The notes below the pieces were generated by a model, which did not search any database, had not been told where the DNA came from, and saw only the letters and a program-made list of their open reading frames with translations. The translations under genes and the position numbers were made by a program. Below, piece after piece: positions 8,939-18,296 of a stretch of DNA of 64,000 nt; the first letter of the stretch is position 1; every line of letters starts with the position of its first letter. The stretch comes from Paenibacillus shirakamiensis (GTDB lineage: Bacteria > Bacillota > Bacilli > Paenibacillales > Paenibacillaceae), in the NCBI RefSeq assembly GCF_017874255.1, contig NZ_JAGGLD010000001.1, positions 1 to 64,000 of the forward strand. The letters run 5' to 3'.

Positions 8939-10194
8939 CGAATTCGATTCTTCCTAAAGTAGCTATTTTTTATGGCCAGGGTTCTGCAAGCCCTCTTTCC
9001 ATACAAGCTGCATCTGTTGGAGTATGTAACATCGTATTTCTGTATAGAGAAGATTGCTCGAGCAGTGATTTGTCGCAGATTAAAGTGTTAGATAAATATG
9101 TGAAATCCTATAATATCTCGAATGTATCTGAAGTGGAAATCAAAGAGATCTTGCTTCATGAGAGAGTTCAAGGAATTACTACCTTTAGTGAATATAAGTT
9201 GTTAGAAACTTCTCTTTTCGTAGAAAAAATGGGTTTGTTCGGTAATTCTACGGAAACTGCAAACGCATTAGTTAACAAGTTTATGCAAAGACAAATTCTT
9301 TCGACAGCCAAAGGTACTTCTGTCAGGTTCACTAGATTAGATAAGAATAATATGAAACAGAGTTTGTCTGAAGTGGGCACCCCCGCTATTATTAAGCCTG
9401 TTGTAGGAGCCGGGAGTAAATGGACCAAGAAGGTGAACTCTTACGAGGAATTGGAGCATGCAGTTCATGAGTTTCCTCTAGATCACGAATATGTTTTAGA
9501 AGAATTTTTATCGGGGCATAAAGGAAGTGCAGATTCATTTTACGGAGATTATGTATCGGTGGAATCTGTTCATCAAGGAGGCAAATCAACTCAAATCTCA
9601 ATCACGGGAAAGTTACCTTTAACACCACATTTCGCAGAAAGTGGAATGTTCTTACCTCATCCTTTCTCTAAAGAGATGGAAGATAAAATCAGGTCCGTAG
9701 ATGCAGCAGCAATTAAGGCATTGAATATCACCAGTGGTACAACACACACGGAAATTAAAATTACGGATGATGGTCCGAAAATAATCGAAGTCAACGGTAG
9801 AATGGGCGGATACGTTTCAGAAATACTAAAAAGAGCAACAGGTGTTGATTTAATAAGATTAACGTTACAAATATCTTTAAATCAAGAAGTATCCATTCAG
9901 CCGATACCTATGAACAAAGTATACTATCAAATATTTTTAACTCCGCCGAGTATTGAAAATGGAATTTATCAAGGCATAACAGGACTCGAGACATTGAAGG
10001 ATTACAAAGATATTACTCATGTACAAATTACTAAAAAAGAGGGCGAAACTATAGATTCTCGCTTAGGAACTGAAAATAATATCGGGATCGTGTATGGGGA
10101 GTCAGAGGACTTCCAACAATTTGTTACAACAATTAATCTGGTTCGTAGTCAAGCTAACCCCTTGATAGTCCAACAGAAAGAAGTGTTGCAATAA
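8935..10194 (+). CDS. ATP-grasp ligase (BacD-like), NRPS cluster gene 6
   Basis: 419 aa. It contains a PAIIKPVVGAGS nucleotide-binding strand, then HTEIKITDDGP and IIEVNGRMGG, the catalytic metal-binding segment seen in L-amino-acid ligases such as BacD. It therefore probably forms an amide bond with ATP, giving ADP and phosphate. It overlaps NRPS 1 by four bases, and its TAA is immediately followed by the ATG of NRPS 2, so all three should be made together. A second ligase besides the one at 2086 suggests that two peptide or amide bonds are made off the assembly line, or that precursors are ligated before loading. Substrates unknown. Confidence 0.8.
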   Translation: MTNSILPKVAIFYGQGSASPLSIQAASVGVCNIVFLYREDCSSSDLSQIKVLDKYVKSYNISNVSEVEIKEILLHERVQGITTFSEYKLLETSLFVEKMGLFGNSTETANALVNKFMQRQILSTAKGTSVRFTRLDKNNMKQSLSEVGTPAIIKPVVGAGSKWTKKVNSYEELEHAVHEFPLDHEYVLEEFLSGHKGSADSFYGDYVSVESVHQGGKSTQISITGKLPLTPHFAESGMFLPHPFSKEMEDKIRSVDAAAIKALNITSGTTHTEIKITDDGPKIIEVNGRMGGYVSEILKRATGVDLIRLTLQISLNQEVSIQPIPMNKVYYQIFLTPPSIENGIYQGITGLETLKDYKDITHVQITKKEGETIDSRLGTENNIGIVYGESEDFQQFVTTINLVRSQANPLIVQQKEVLQ

Positions 10195-13191
10195 ATGGAG
10201 ACCATGATTGAATATGTGAGCTTAGGCAGCTACTTCAATAAGATAGTATCTAAGTATCCTAACCAAAGAGCAGTTGTCTATCTAGATGAAAAATTAACTT
10301 ACCAAGATCTGAATCAGCGCGCAAATGATATGGCGAATTTTTTCTTGGAATCTGGAGTGAATTCTGGTGATAGAATTGGAGTCTTATTTAACAACGGTCT
10401 AAAATTCGTCATTTCTATTATTGCTTTAGCTAAGATCGGCGCTAGTTATATTCCATTATCGAACAAAGAAAATGAGTATTATTTAGAAAGTCTTATTCAG
10501 TCGGCAGGCATCAAATTCGTATTTGCAGATAAGCATTGGAATGTAAAGGGCATAAGAATGGTGAGGGATGCCGAGGGGCTTCAAGTATCCCCAGTTAACT
10601 ACGGCAGTAAACCTATCCTTGACACGGATATCGCTTATATTATGTTCACATCGGGTACTACGGGGCTTCCGAAAGGGGTAAAAGTTACCCATGGCAATAT
10701 TATTAATTTGACTACTGAAGATGCTTGTCTTGAACTATCCAGCAAGACTATTATTCTTCAAACGGGTGCACCTAATTTCGATGCCTCGACCTTTGAAATT
10801 TGGGGTGCCCTCTTAAATGGAGGACAATTAGTTATTCCGGATCTCCAAAAAGTGACGAATTTTAGCTATTTAAGTGAGTTGATTAGCACATACCAAGTGA
10901 ACCTGATGTGGTTAACGGCTCCTTTATTTTCTATTGCTGTTCAGAAAAATATGGAGTTATTTTCTAACTTAAAAGAATTAATTGTGGGTGGGGATATCGT
11001 TCATCCAAAAGATGTAAACAAAGCGCTCTTAAGTAATCCGAGTCTAATTATTTACAATGGGTACGGACCGACGGAATGCACAACATTTTCTACGATGTAT
11101 AAAATCGATGCTGCAATTCAGGAGAACTATATTCCGATTGGAAAACCCATTCAAAATGCGAAAGTATACATCTTGGACGAGAACCTCGACATAGTAGAAC
11201 CTAATCATGATGGAGAACTTTATATCGGAGGGAAGGGTGTATCTGCTGGTTATATCAATAATGAACAACTAACCGAGGAAAAGTTCATCAAAAATCCATT
11301 CGGAGTTGGGAAATTGTACAAAACCGGTGATTTGGCATCTCTAGATTATGCCGGTAACGTAATTTTTAAAGGTAGAAAAGACCGCCAAATTAAAATACGG
11401 GGTTTTCGAATTGAATTGAATGCAATAGAAAGTATTCTAAATGAAATGAAGGAGATTCAATCTTCTGCGGTCACAGTTATTGAAAATCGACACGGTGAGA
11501 AAGGGATAGCATGCTGTGTTGTCATCCGAGAACAATTTGATTTATCTGAGGAAGAGATCCGCATCCAGTTCAAAAAAATAGCCCCCTCTCATATCGTATT
11601 GGCACAAGTATGTGTTGTAGAACATCTTCCCATGAATTCTAACGGTAAACTAGACTATAAAAAAATTAAAAGCATTATTGAGGATCAAGCTGACCAGAGT
11701 GATTTATTAGAAGAACACGATTTGGATGGGCAAGAAAATACTATAATGAAAATCATTGAAAAAAATATGAATTGTGTTGTAAAAGATACTTCTATTTCTT
11801 TCTTTGAAATAGGATTAGATTCTTTAACAAGTATATATATATCCGATGAGATCAATAAGGAATTTAGCATGGATATGGAACCCATAGATCTGTTGATGAG
11901 TTCAAGTATAGATGAATTCATTCGTCTGGTTATGGAAAAAGAAAAGATCAACATGATTAATGAAATCGCATTAGTTAGTCAAGAGAAAAAATTAAAGTTG
12001 CTCAATCAACAAGAGCCCATTTTTATAGACTTCACTATTCATCCTCATACTACACGATATAACATTCCCCTTCTGCTTAAGCTTCCAGATACAGTCGACT
12101 TTGATCTCTTGCATCAATCTTTAAATAAGCTTGTTGAACGTCATGATAGTCTGAGGACACGATTTCTATTGAGCGAAGGACATGCAGTTCAGATTATTCA
12201 AGAAAACTTCAGTGTTAACGTAAAAGAGTGTTCTACTCAAGTGAATGTACACGAATTAATTTCCCCTTTCGACTTACAGCATGATCCCCCATACAAATTT
12301 GAGATTCATGAAGACAGTGAGGGAAGTTGGTTGTTCATGGACTTTCATCATATCGTAGTAGACGGGTTCTCCTTAAGGAACATTGTACAAGATCTAAACA
12401 GTTTTTATCTTAACGAGGAACTTAGAGAATTACCTTTGAATTACTCAACCTTAATTGAAGAATCTAGAAGTGAGTTTTATAAGAATCAAGATGCAGCTGA
12501 ACAATTTTGGCAACTTCATTTTCAAGGGTATAAAGGTATGAATCATCTTCCATTTGATCGAATGGATGTGGAGGGGATATCGAATAGGAATAATCATATT
12601 GTGTTTTCTTTGGGAACAGAACGAACTGCTTTGTTAAAAGAGTGGAGTTTGAACAATAGAATTACTATTTTTGAAGCACTTGCTATGGGATATTCTCAAT
12701 TTTTACATCTCATCACGGGTAGTGAAGATGTAACATTTGCAACGCCTAGTCGCGAGTACTCTAAAGTCTCAAGCTTACCTGTCGTCTCCATGCTGACCAA
12801 TACCTTATGGGTTGTGTCTAAATCTAGTATTTTCACACATGAATATTTAAAAGAATTTATTGATCAATGGAGGGAATCTAAGCGAAATCAAAATGTACCT
12901 GTTGATTTTATCTATAAATTAAAAAGAACTATGGGGGATACACATCTTCATGAGACGTTGATCGCTTACCATGATAAGGAATCAATGGAAGTGAGTTTTT
13001 TAGGAGAGGACATACGGATAAAGCCGCTTATTCCACCGGAGGGCATGTTCTCGTTGAATATGCAAATTTATGATGGGGACGAGTCTTTAGAGATAGAGTG
13101 GGAATATCTAACCGAGCTGTTTGAATATGAAACGATAAAAAGTTTAGAGGATCTCTTCAAGGAAACCCTCGATGCCATGCTAGGTAAATAA
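10195..13191 (+). CDS. NRPS 2: A domain (Val), T domain, C domain
   Basis: 998 aa. The A domain (about 20-510) has FTSGTTGLPKG, FDASTFE, YGPTECTT, YKTGDLA and NGKLD. The pocket residues read DAFWIGGTFK, the classical valine code (as in gramicidin S synthetase). The T domain has FEIGLDSL with Ser543. The C domain (about 605-990) has an intact FHHIVVDG motif, with His718 and His719. It starts with A and ends with C, so valine is a likely chain starter or is joined to a chain brought in trans, and the C domain should pass it to the Ser carrier of NRPS 3. There is no gap to the previous gene and no strong ribosome binding site, which suggests coupling. ATG 10204 is an alternative start. Confidence 0.92.
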   Translation: METMIEYVSLGSYFNKIVSKYPNQRAVVYLDEKLTYQDLNQRANDMANFFLESGVNSGDRIGVLFNNGLKFVISIIALAKIGASYIPLSNKENEYYLESLIQSAGIKFVFADKHWNVKGIRMVRDAEGLQVSPVNYGSKPILDTDIAYIMFTSGTTGLPKGVKVTHGNIINLTTEDACLELSSKTIILQTGAPNFDASTFEIWGALLNGGQLVIPDLQKVTNFSYLSELISTYQVNLMWLTAPLFSIAVQKNMELFSNLKELIVGGDIVHPKDVNKALLSNPSLIIYNGYGPTECTTFSTMYKIDAAIQENYIPIGKPIQNAKVYILDENLDIVEPNHDGELYIGGKGVSAGYINNEQLTEEKFIKNPFGVGKLYKTGDLASLDYAGNVIFKGRKDRQIKIRGFRIELNAIESILNEMKEIQSSAVTVIENRHGEKGIACCVVIREQFDLSEEEIRIQFKKIAPSHIVLAQVCVVEHLPMNSNGKLDYKKIKSIIEDQADQSDLLEEHDLDGQENTIMKIIEKNMNCVVKDTSISFFEIGLDSLTSIYISDEINKEFSMDMEPIDLLMSSSIDEFIRLVMEKEKINMINEIALVSQEKKLKLLNQQEPIFIDFTIHPHTTRYNIPLLLKLPDTVDFDLLHQSLNKLVERHDSLRTRFLLSEGHAVQIIQENFSVNVKECSTQVNVHELISPFDLQHDPPYKFEIHEDSEGSWLFMDFHHIVVDGFSLRNIVQDLNSFYLNEELRELPLNYSTLIEESRSEFYKNQDAAEQFWQLHFQGYKGMNHLPFDRMDVEGISNRNNHIVFSLGTERTALLKEWSLNNRITIFEALAMGYSQFLHLITGSEDVTFATPSREYSKVSSLPVVSMLTNTLWVVSKSSIFTHEYLKEFIDQWRESKRNQNVPVDFIYKLKRTMGDTHLHETLIAYHDKESMEVSFLGEDIRIKPLIPPEGMFSLNMQIYDGDESLEIEWEYLTELFEYETIKSLEDLFKETLDAMLGK

Positions 13192-13196
13192 ATATA

Positions 13197-13236
13197 ATTA
13201 TTGCTATTAATTTCTGATTAGATAGATAGCAATAAT
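13197..13236 (+). other. Perfect 11-bp inverted repeat between NRPS 2 and NRPS 3
   Basis: ATTATTGCTAT (13197-13207) and ATAGCAATAAT (13226-13236) are exact reverse complements separated by 18 bases. They fill the only sizeable gap inside the NRPS run, ending two bases before the AAAGGAG of NRPS 3. No T run follows, so it is not an obvious terminator. It could be an mRNA processing or stability element, or a protein-binding palindrome. Confidence 0.7.
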
Positions 13237-13251
13237 GCAAAGGAGATTAGT

Positions 13252-16200
13252 ATGATAACCAAAAATAAGACGTTGGGTCAAAAAAAAATAGCTGCATTAC
13301 AGATGCCTGAGGCAGGAGCATACTGGAAAGAGCAATTGGTTGATGCCGTACCTTCTAATCTATTACCCGATCATCGAAAGAATACCTCAAATCCCATTAC
13401 ACAAAGTTATAATGTTTCGCAGATTAAAATTGAAGCTTCCAAAGTGGATGCATTTTTAAATTGTCAGGAATGTGATATACAACATTCAAATGAAGTATTT
13501 ACTTTATTAGTATTATCCTTATTATATTCCATCGACAATGGGATGAATGAGGATCTCTTGGTCGGTTTTGCCGAATATAAAGATGGGGGAATATTAGAGT
13601 TCCCAATAAGAGCTAATATACAGCATGGACATACTTATAGAGATATTCTTGACCAAATACACAATAAAATATCAAATCACAAAGAATATGCAGGTTACCC
13701 TACAGACCTAATCATTGAGACGACACCCATACAAATAAATATTATTGAAGATACATTTGTAGACCTAGCAGATATATATAGCAAATATATATTTTCTTGT
13801 AACCTTGAGATGGATAGTATCGGCAATTGGAAGTTCATTATTGCTGGAGTGTCTTCTCTTTATATGACTAAAACTTTGGATAGCATAGCAGCAAAGCTAT
13901 CCTATCTAATGGAATTAATCACAGCTAATGCAGATGAAAATATTGAAGCCTCAGATTTATTTCAGACTGAGGATGCCCTAAGTTATGAACTACTAAATAT
14001 GACAAATAGACAATTCTCCAATTCAGATAGTATAGCGAGTCTATTGGAACATGTTTTTCGTAAGTTTGAAAATGAAAAAAGTATAGTGAGTCATGAGCAG
14101 GAAGTGACTTTCAAACAATTAGAGGATAGATCTAAAAAAATAGCTGCATTTATTCAGAAAAATACGGAAAAGTCGGAGTCCATCATTGCCGTATTATGTG
14201 AACGTTCCATAGATTTTCTAGCCACGGTTTTTGGCGTGATACTATCTGGCAAAGCTTATCTTCCGCTGGACCCCAAAGCGCCCCAAGAAAGAAATGAGAT
14301 CATTCTAAAGCAAGCGAATAGTCAAACCGTTTTATATCTAGATAAACATAGCGCTGTTCTTGAAGGAATTGAATTAAAAAAATTCAACATAAGTGAAATT
14401 TACCAAACGAATGCTGAATATTATGCTGAACCTATTTCTCCGGATGACTTGGCTTATGTCATTTTTACATCGGGTTCTACGGGTACGCCAAAAGGTGTAG
14501 AAATAAAACATAAAAGTGTCATTAACAGAATTGAATGGATGCAGCATATGTTCGCACTAGAGAGCAGTGATGTCATTTTGCATAAAACGCCTTCAACATT
14601 CGATGTTTCTGTGTGGGAGATTTTTTGGTGGGCGATTACTGGAACCAAAGTAGCAGTTCTGCCAGCAGACGAAGAAGCAAATCCTGTTGAGATTATAAAA
14701 GCAATAGAAGAAAACAAGGTCACTACGCTGCATTTTGTCCCTTCCATGCTGAACGCTTTCTTAGATTATGTAGATAGTTCTTCATCTTATGAAAAAATTA
14801 AATCTTTAAAAAGAGTCTTCAGTAGCGGTGAGGCATTAACTCCAAATCATGTCGAAAAGTTTCATCGATACTTAAGTGATGTAGAACTGATAAATTTATA
14901 TGGACCGACAGAAGCTACAGTCGATGTTACATGGCATCGAACATCAAAAGGCGAGAATCCCGTACCGATTGGTAAGCCCATTGATAATACTCACATTTAT
15001 ATTTTAGACAAGACCAGAAGGTTAAGACCTATAGGGATGATAGGAGAGTTAGCGATAGCTGGCACGGGTGTAGCGAAAGGCTATATTCATGATCCCTTTA
15101 AAACGAAGAGCAGCTTTATCGATATACCACATTTGGAAGAAGGAAAAGTATATCTTACTGGAGATTTAGCGAGAATTAGACAGGATGGAACGATCGAGTA
15201 TTTTGGCCGAAATGATCGGCAAGTGAAGGTAAGAGGATTCCGAATAGAACTTGGAGAAATTGAAACGGCTTTAACGAACCTGCCTAGTGTTAGCGATGCC
15301 TTAGTGTTAACTAATCTAGAAGCTGATCAGATGCTACATTTATATGCATTTATCATTCAAAAAGATAGATTGGTTGATGTTAAAGATATTAGACAAGCAT
15401 TGACTACAGTACTGCCGAATTATATGATTCCAGAAAAATTAGTAATCCTTAGTGAATTCCCTTTAACTAGAAATGGAAAAGTTGATCGTAAGCTGCTGTT
15501 AGAAATGAGCAATGAAAGAGCTGTCGATGAAAAAATTGCACCCCAAACAAGAGAAGAAAAAATGCTCTGTGGAATCTGGCAAGATGTATTGGGAATTCCT
15601 GATATAGGAATCAATGAGAATTTCTTTGCGCTGGGTGGGAACTCAATAAACTTTGTATCGGTAGTGGCATTAGCACACAAAAGTGGACTGATATTTACTT
15701 TTCAACACTTATTCAAATATCCTACGATACAAGATCTGATTACACACGTGAATCTCAATGATACAAGTCATGATGATGTGAATATCGTAATCTCCAATTT
15801 CCAATTAATTAAGGATGAAGATAAAACCAACATCCCTGATGACATTGAAGATGCCTATCCGATGTCCATGTTACAATCCGGACTTGTCTATCAAAGTAGT
15901 ATCATGGAAGGTGATAATAACTATCATGATATCGTGACATACACCATTGATGGAGAACTAGATGTACCTACATTTAGAAAAGCCGTTCAATTGTTAGTAG
16001 ACTCGCAGCCTATATTTAGAACAAGTTACAATTTGGAACATTTCTCCGAATACCTTCAACTAGTCCACAGCACTATCGACACACTCCCTTTACATGTATA
16101 TGATCTACGTGGGTTGCATACGGAACAAGAAAAAGAAGACATATATGAACAATGGTTTTGGAAAGAACAACATAGAGCGTTTGAATGGGACAAACCAGGA

Positions 16201-18261
16201 TTAGTTCAACTTCATGTCCATATCCTAAGTGAATCCCAATATAAATATAGTATAAGCCAGCATAATTCAGCTCTAGATGGATGGAGTATGAATAAAGTCC
16301 ATACCTTCCTGTTCAAGACCTATTTCGATATGGTGAATGGGGTAGATCCTAATACTAGATTGCTCGAAAGCAACAATCATAATCGTACGTTTATCTACTT
16401 GGAACAAAAAGCTATACATTCAGAAGAGTATCGTCATTTTTGGAGAGACATGTTAAAAGATGTTCCTGAAGGAACAATCCCGCGTAGTAGAGAAGAAGAT
16501 ACACGAAAAGGAAACGAAGTTATTTTTCAAGACATAATCTTACCAGAAGGACTTTCAGCAAAATTAGTTACCTTGGCTAAAGAACTCAAAATCCCCGTAA
16601 AAGATATCCTGCTCGCCTCACATGTCAAATTTCTTGCTATACTGACCCGCAAAGATGATGTTTTCATGGGATATGAAATCGGTGGGAGACCCGAACTTCT
16701 TGGTTCGGAAAATGCTTTAGGTGTATTTTTGAACACCATGCCATTTCGTGTCATCCTTGATTCTAATTCTAGTTGGAAAGACTTCATTCTGCATGTATAT
16801 GGCGTTGAAGCTAACATTCTACCTTTCAGACGATATCCCATGGCACAAGTAAAACAAGATCTAACCTCAAGAACGATCTTATTCGAAACTGTATTTAATT
16901 TTACACACTTTTATTCCTTGAAAGATTTACGCGGGCTTCCAGGATTTGATAATATTGATGTAAGAGCGGCAGCAATTACAGAATTCCCACTAAGAATTGA
17001 GTATTCAAGACATTTTTATACCGATGAGATTGAATTAAGTTTGCATTATCACACATCCAAATATGACCTTAAAGACATTGAATTCTTTGGTACAATTTTC
17101 GTTGATATTCTCGAGAGCATGGTTCACCGGACCGAAGAAAATCATCAAATCCTAATGGAGGAAGAAAAGTTAGACGAGTTCAAATATTACACGGAGAAGA
17201 TGGATCAACCATCGCGGAATGAAGAAGATTCTATACGCCTTGATATCAATCTGGACTTGGACATAGCGATTAATCGCGTCAAAGATGTGTGGTCAAATGT
17301 TTTGAAAATATCAAAAGAGAATCTCAAATTAGATGATGATTTCTTTTTCATTGGAGGAAATTCTTTAGCTGCTATGAAGGTAGCTCTTTTTTTCAAAAAG
17401 GATATTTCTTTAAAACAACTTATGCAAAAATCGATTCTACTCGAACTTGCAAGTGAACTTGCAAATAAAGAAAAAATTAAATTATCGCAAGAGGTTTCTC
17501 TCTTAACCTGCTTAAGTAAATCAAGTGAATCTGAGTGCAACATCATTTTTATACCTTATGCTGGGGGCAACGCTTTAAATTTTATCCCCATAGCTAAAGA
17601 ATTCGAGAAAAATAATGTCGACATTTCCGTGTTTGCTGCAGAATTACCGGCACATGATCCTAACTTAGAGCACAGTACATTTGTTAACTTTGAGGATACA
17701 GTGAATGTATTGGTAGAAGAGATATGTTCAGCGATGAAAGATAAACCATTCATGGTCTGGGGACATTGTGTTGGAAGTGCTCTTGCCTTCGAAGTAGTAA
17801 GAAAACTAGAATCGAGAAACTTCTATCCCCAAAGACTATTTTTAGCCGCAAAAAATATGATTAGTCAAGAAGACTGTGATATGCGTGTCCGCAATGCTAC
17901 GAACTTACAATTTTCAGATATAGCTGAATTATATTCGGAGTGGAGTGGTACAAGTAACCTATCGACTTTAGGGCAGAGCTACGAGTCCAAATTAGTCGAC
18001 ATTTTCAAACATGATTCTATTCAAGCAAATACGTATCTGAGCAATCTATGGAATCAAAAGGAAAAATTAATACGAACACCTACCTCCATAGTGATAGCTA
18101 AAGATGATCCTATTACAGAGGATTACAACGCATTGTGGACGAATTGGAATCATTGGATCACTCAATGTGATTTAGTGGAGTTCGAGAAGGGTGGGCACTA
18201 CTTCTTGAGAAATATTCCTGCTGATGTTGTGAAATATATTCAGGGGACTCTTAGTTCATAG
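13252..18261 (+). CDS. NRPS 3: half C, A domain (Ser), T, C (HNxxxDG), T, Cys-type TE
   Basis: 1669 aa. Residues about 20-235 match only the C-terminal lobe of a condensation domain (from AYWKEQL on); the HHxxxDG lobe is absent. The A domain (about 260-760) has FTSGSTGTPKG, FDVSVWE and YGPTEATV; the pocket residues DVWHFSLVDK match serine. T1 has Ser798 in LGGNS. The second C domain (about 866-1310) reads QHNSALDG (His1004, Asn1005, Asp1009), so the second, catalytic His is Asn. T2 has Ser1371. No A domain precedes T2, so T2 must be loaded in trans or serve another purpose. The TE (about 1430-1669) has GHCVG with Cys1506 in place of Ser, Asp1618 or Asp1619, and His1649. Cys TEs are known to make a beta-lactone (ObiF) and a beta-lactam (SulM). 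AAAGGAG precedes ATG. Confidence 0.92.
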   Translation: MITKNKTLGQKKIAALQMPEAGAYWKEQLVDAVPSNLLPDHRKNTSNPITQSYNVSQIKIEASKVDAFLNCQECDIQHSNEVFTLLVLSLLYSIDNGMNEDLLVGFAEYKDGGILEFPIRANIQHGHTYRDILDQIHNKISNHKEYAGYPTDLIIETTPIQINIIEDTFVDLADIYSKYIFSCNLEMDSIGNWKFIIAGVSSLYMTKTLDSIAAKLSYLMELITANADENIEASDLFQTEDALSYELLNMTNRQFSNSDSIASLLEHVFRKFENEKSIVSHEQEVTFKQLEDRSKKIAAFIQKNTEKSESIIAVLCERSIDFLATVFGVILSGKAYLPLDPKAPQERNEIILKQANSQTVLYLDKHSAVLEGIELKKFNISEIYQTNAEYYAEPISPDDLAYVIFTSGSTGTPKGVEIKHKSVINRIEWMQHMFALESSDVILHKTPSTFDVSVWEIFWWAITGTKVAVLPADEEANPVEIIKAIEENKVTTLHFVPSMLNAFLDYVDSSSSYEKIKSLKRVFSSGEALTPNHVEKFHRYLSDVELINLYGPTEATVDVTWHRTSKGENPVPIGKPIDNTHIYILDKTRRLRPIGMIGELAIAGTGVAKGYIHDPFKTKSSFIDIPHLEEGKVYLTGDLARIRQDGTIEYFGRNDRQVKVRGFRIELGEIETALTNLPSVSDALVLTNLEADQMLHLYAFIIQKDRLVDVKDIRQALTTVLPNYMIPEKLVILSEFPLTRNGKVDRKLLLEMSNERAVDEKIAPQTREEKMLCGIWQDVLGIPDIGINENFFALGGNSINFVSVVALAHKSGLIFTFQHLFKYPTIQDLITHVNLNDTSHDDVNIVISNFQLIKDEDKTNIPDDIEDAYPMSMLQSGLVYQSSIMEGDNNYHDIVTYTIDGELDVPTFRKAVQLLVDSQPIFRTSYNLEHFSEYLQLVHSTIDTLPLHVYDLRGLHTEQEKEDIYEQWFWKEQHRAFEWDKPGLVQLHVHILSESQYKYSISQHNSALDGWSMNKVHTFLFKTYFDMVNGVDPNTRLLESNNHNRTFIYLEQKAIHSEEYRHFWRDMLKDVPEGTIPRSREEDTRKGNEVIFQDIILPEGLSAKLVTLAKELKIPVKDILLASHVKFLAILTRKDDVFMGYEIGGRPELLGSENALGVFLNTMPFRVILDSNSSWKDFILHVYGVEANILPFRRYPMAQVKQDLTSRTILFETVFNFTHFYSLKDLRGLPGFDNIDVRAAAITEFPLRIEYSRHFYTDEIELSLHYHTSKYDLKDIEFFGTIFVDILESMVHRTEENHQILMEEEKLDEFKYYTEKMDQPSRNEEDSIRLDINLDLDIAINRVKDVWSNVLKISKENLKLDDDFFFIGGNSLAAMKVALFFKKDISLKQLMQKSILLELASELANKEKIKLSQEVSLLTCLSKSSESECNIIFIPYAGGNALNFIPIAKEFEKNNVDISVFAAELPAHDPNLEHSTFVNFEDTVNVLVEEICSAMKDKPFMVWGHCVGSALAFEVVRKLESRNFYPQRLFLAAKNMISQEDCDMRVRNATNLQFSDIAELYSEWSGTSNLSTLGQSYESKLVDIFKHDSIQANTYLSNLWNQKEKLIRTPTSIVIAKDDPITEDYNALWTNWNHWITQCDLVEFEKGGHYFLRNIPADVVKYIQGTLSS

Positions 18262-18296
18262 ATTTGATATTTGAATATAAGGAAAGAGTGGATATT

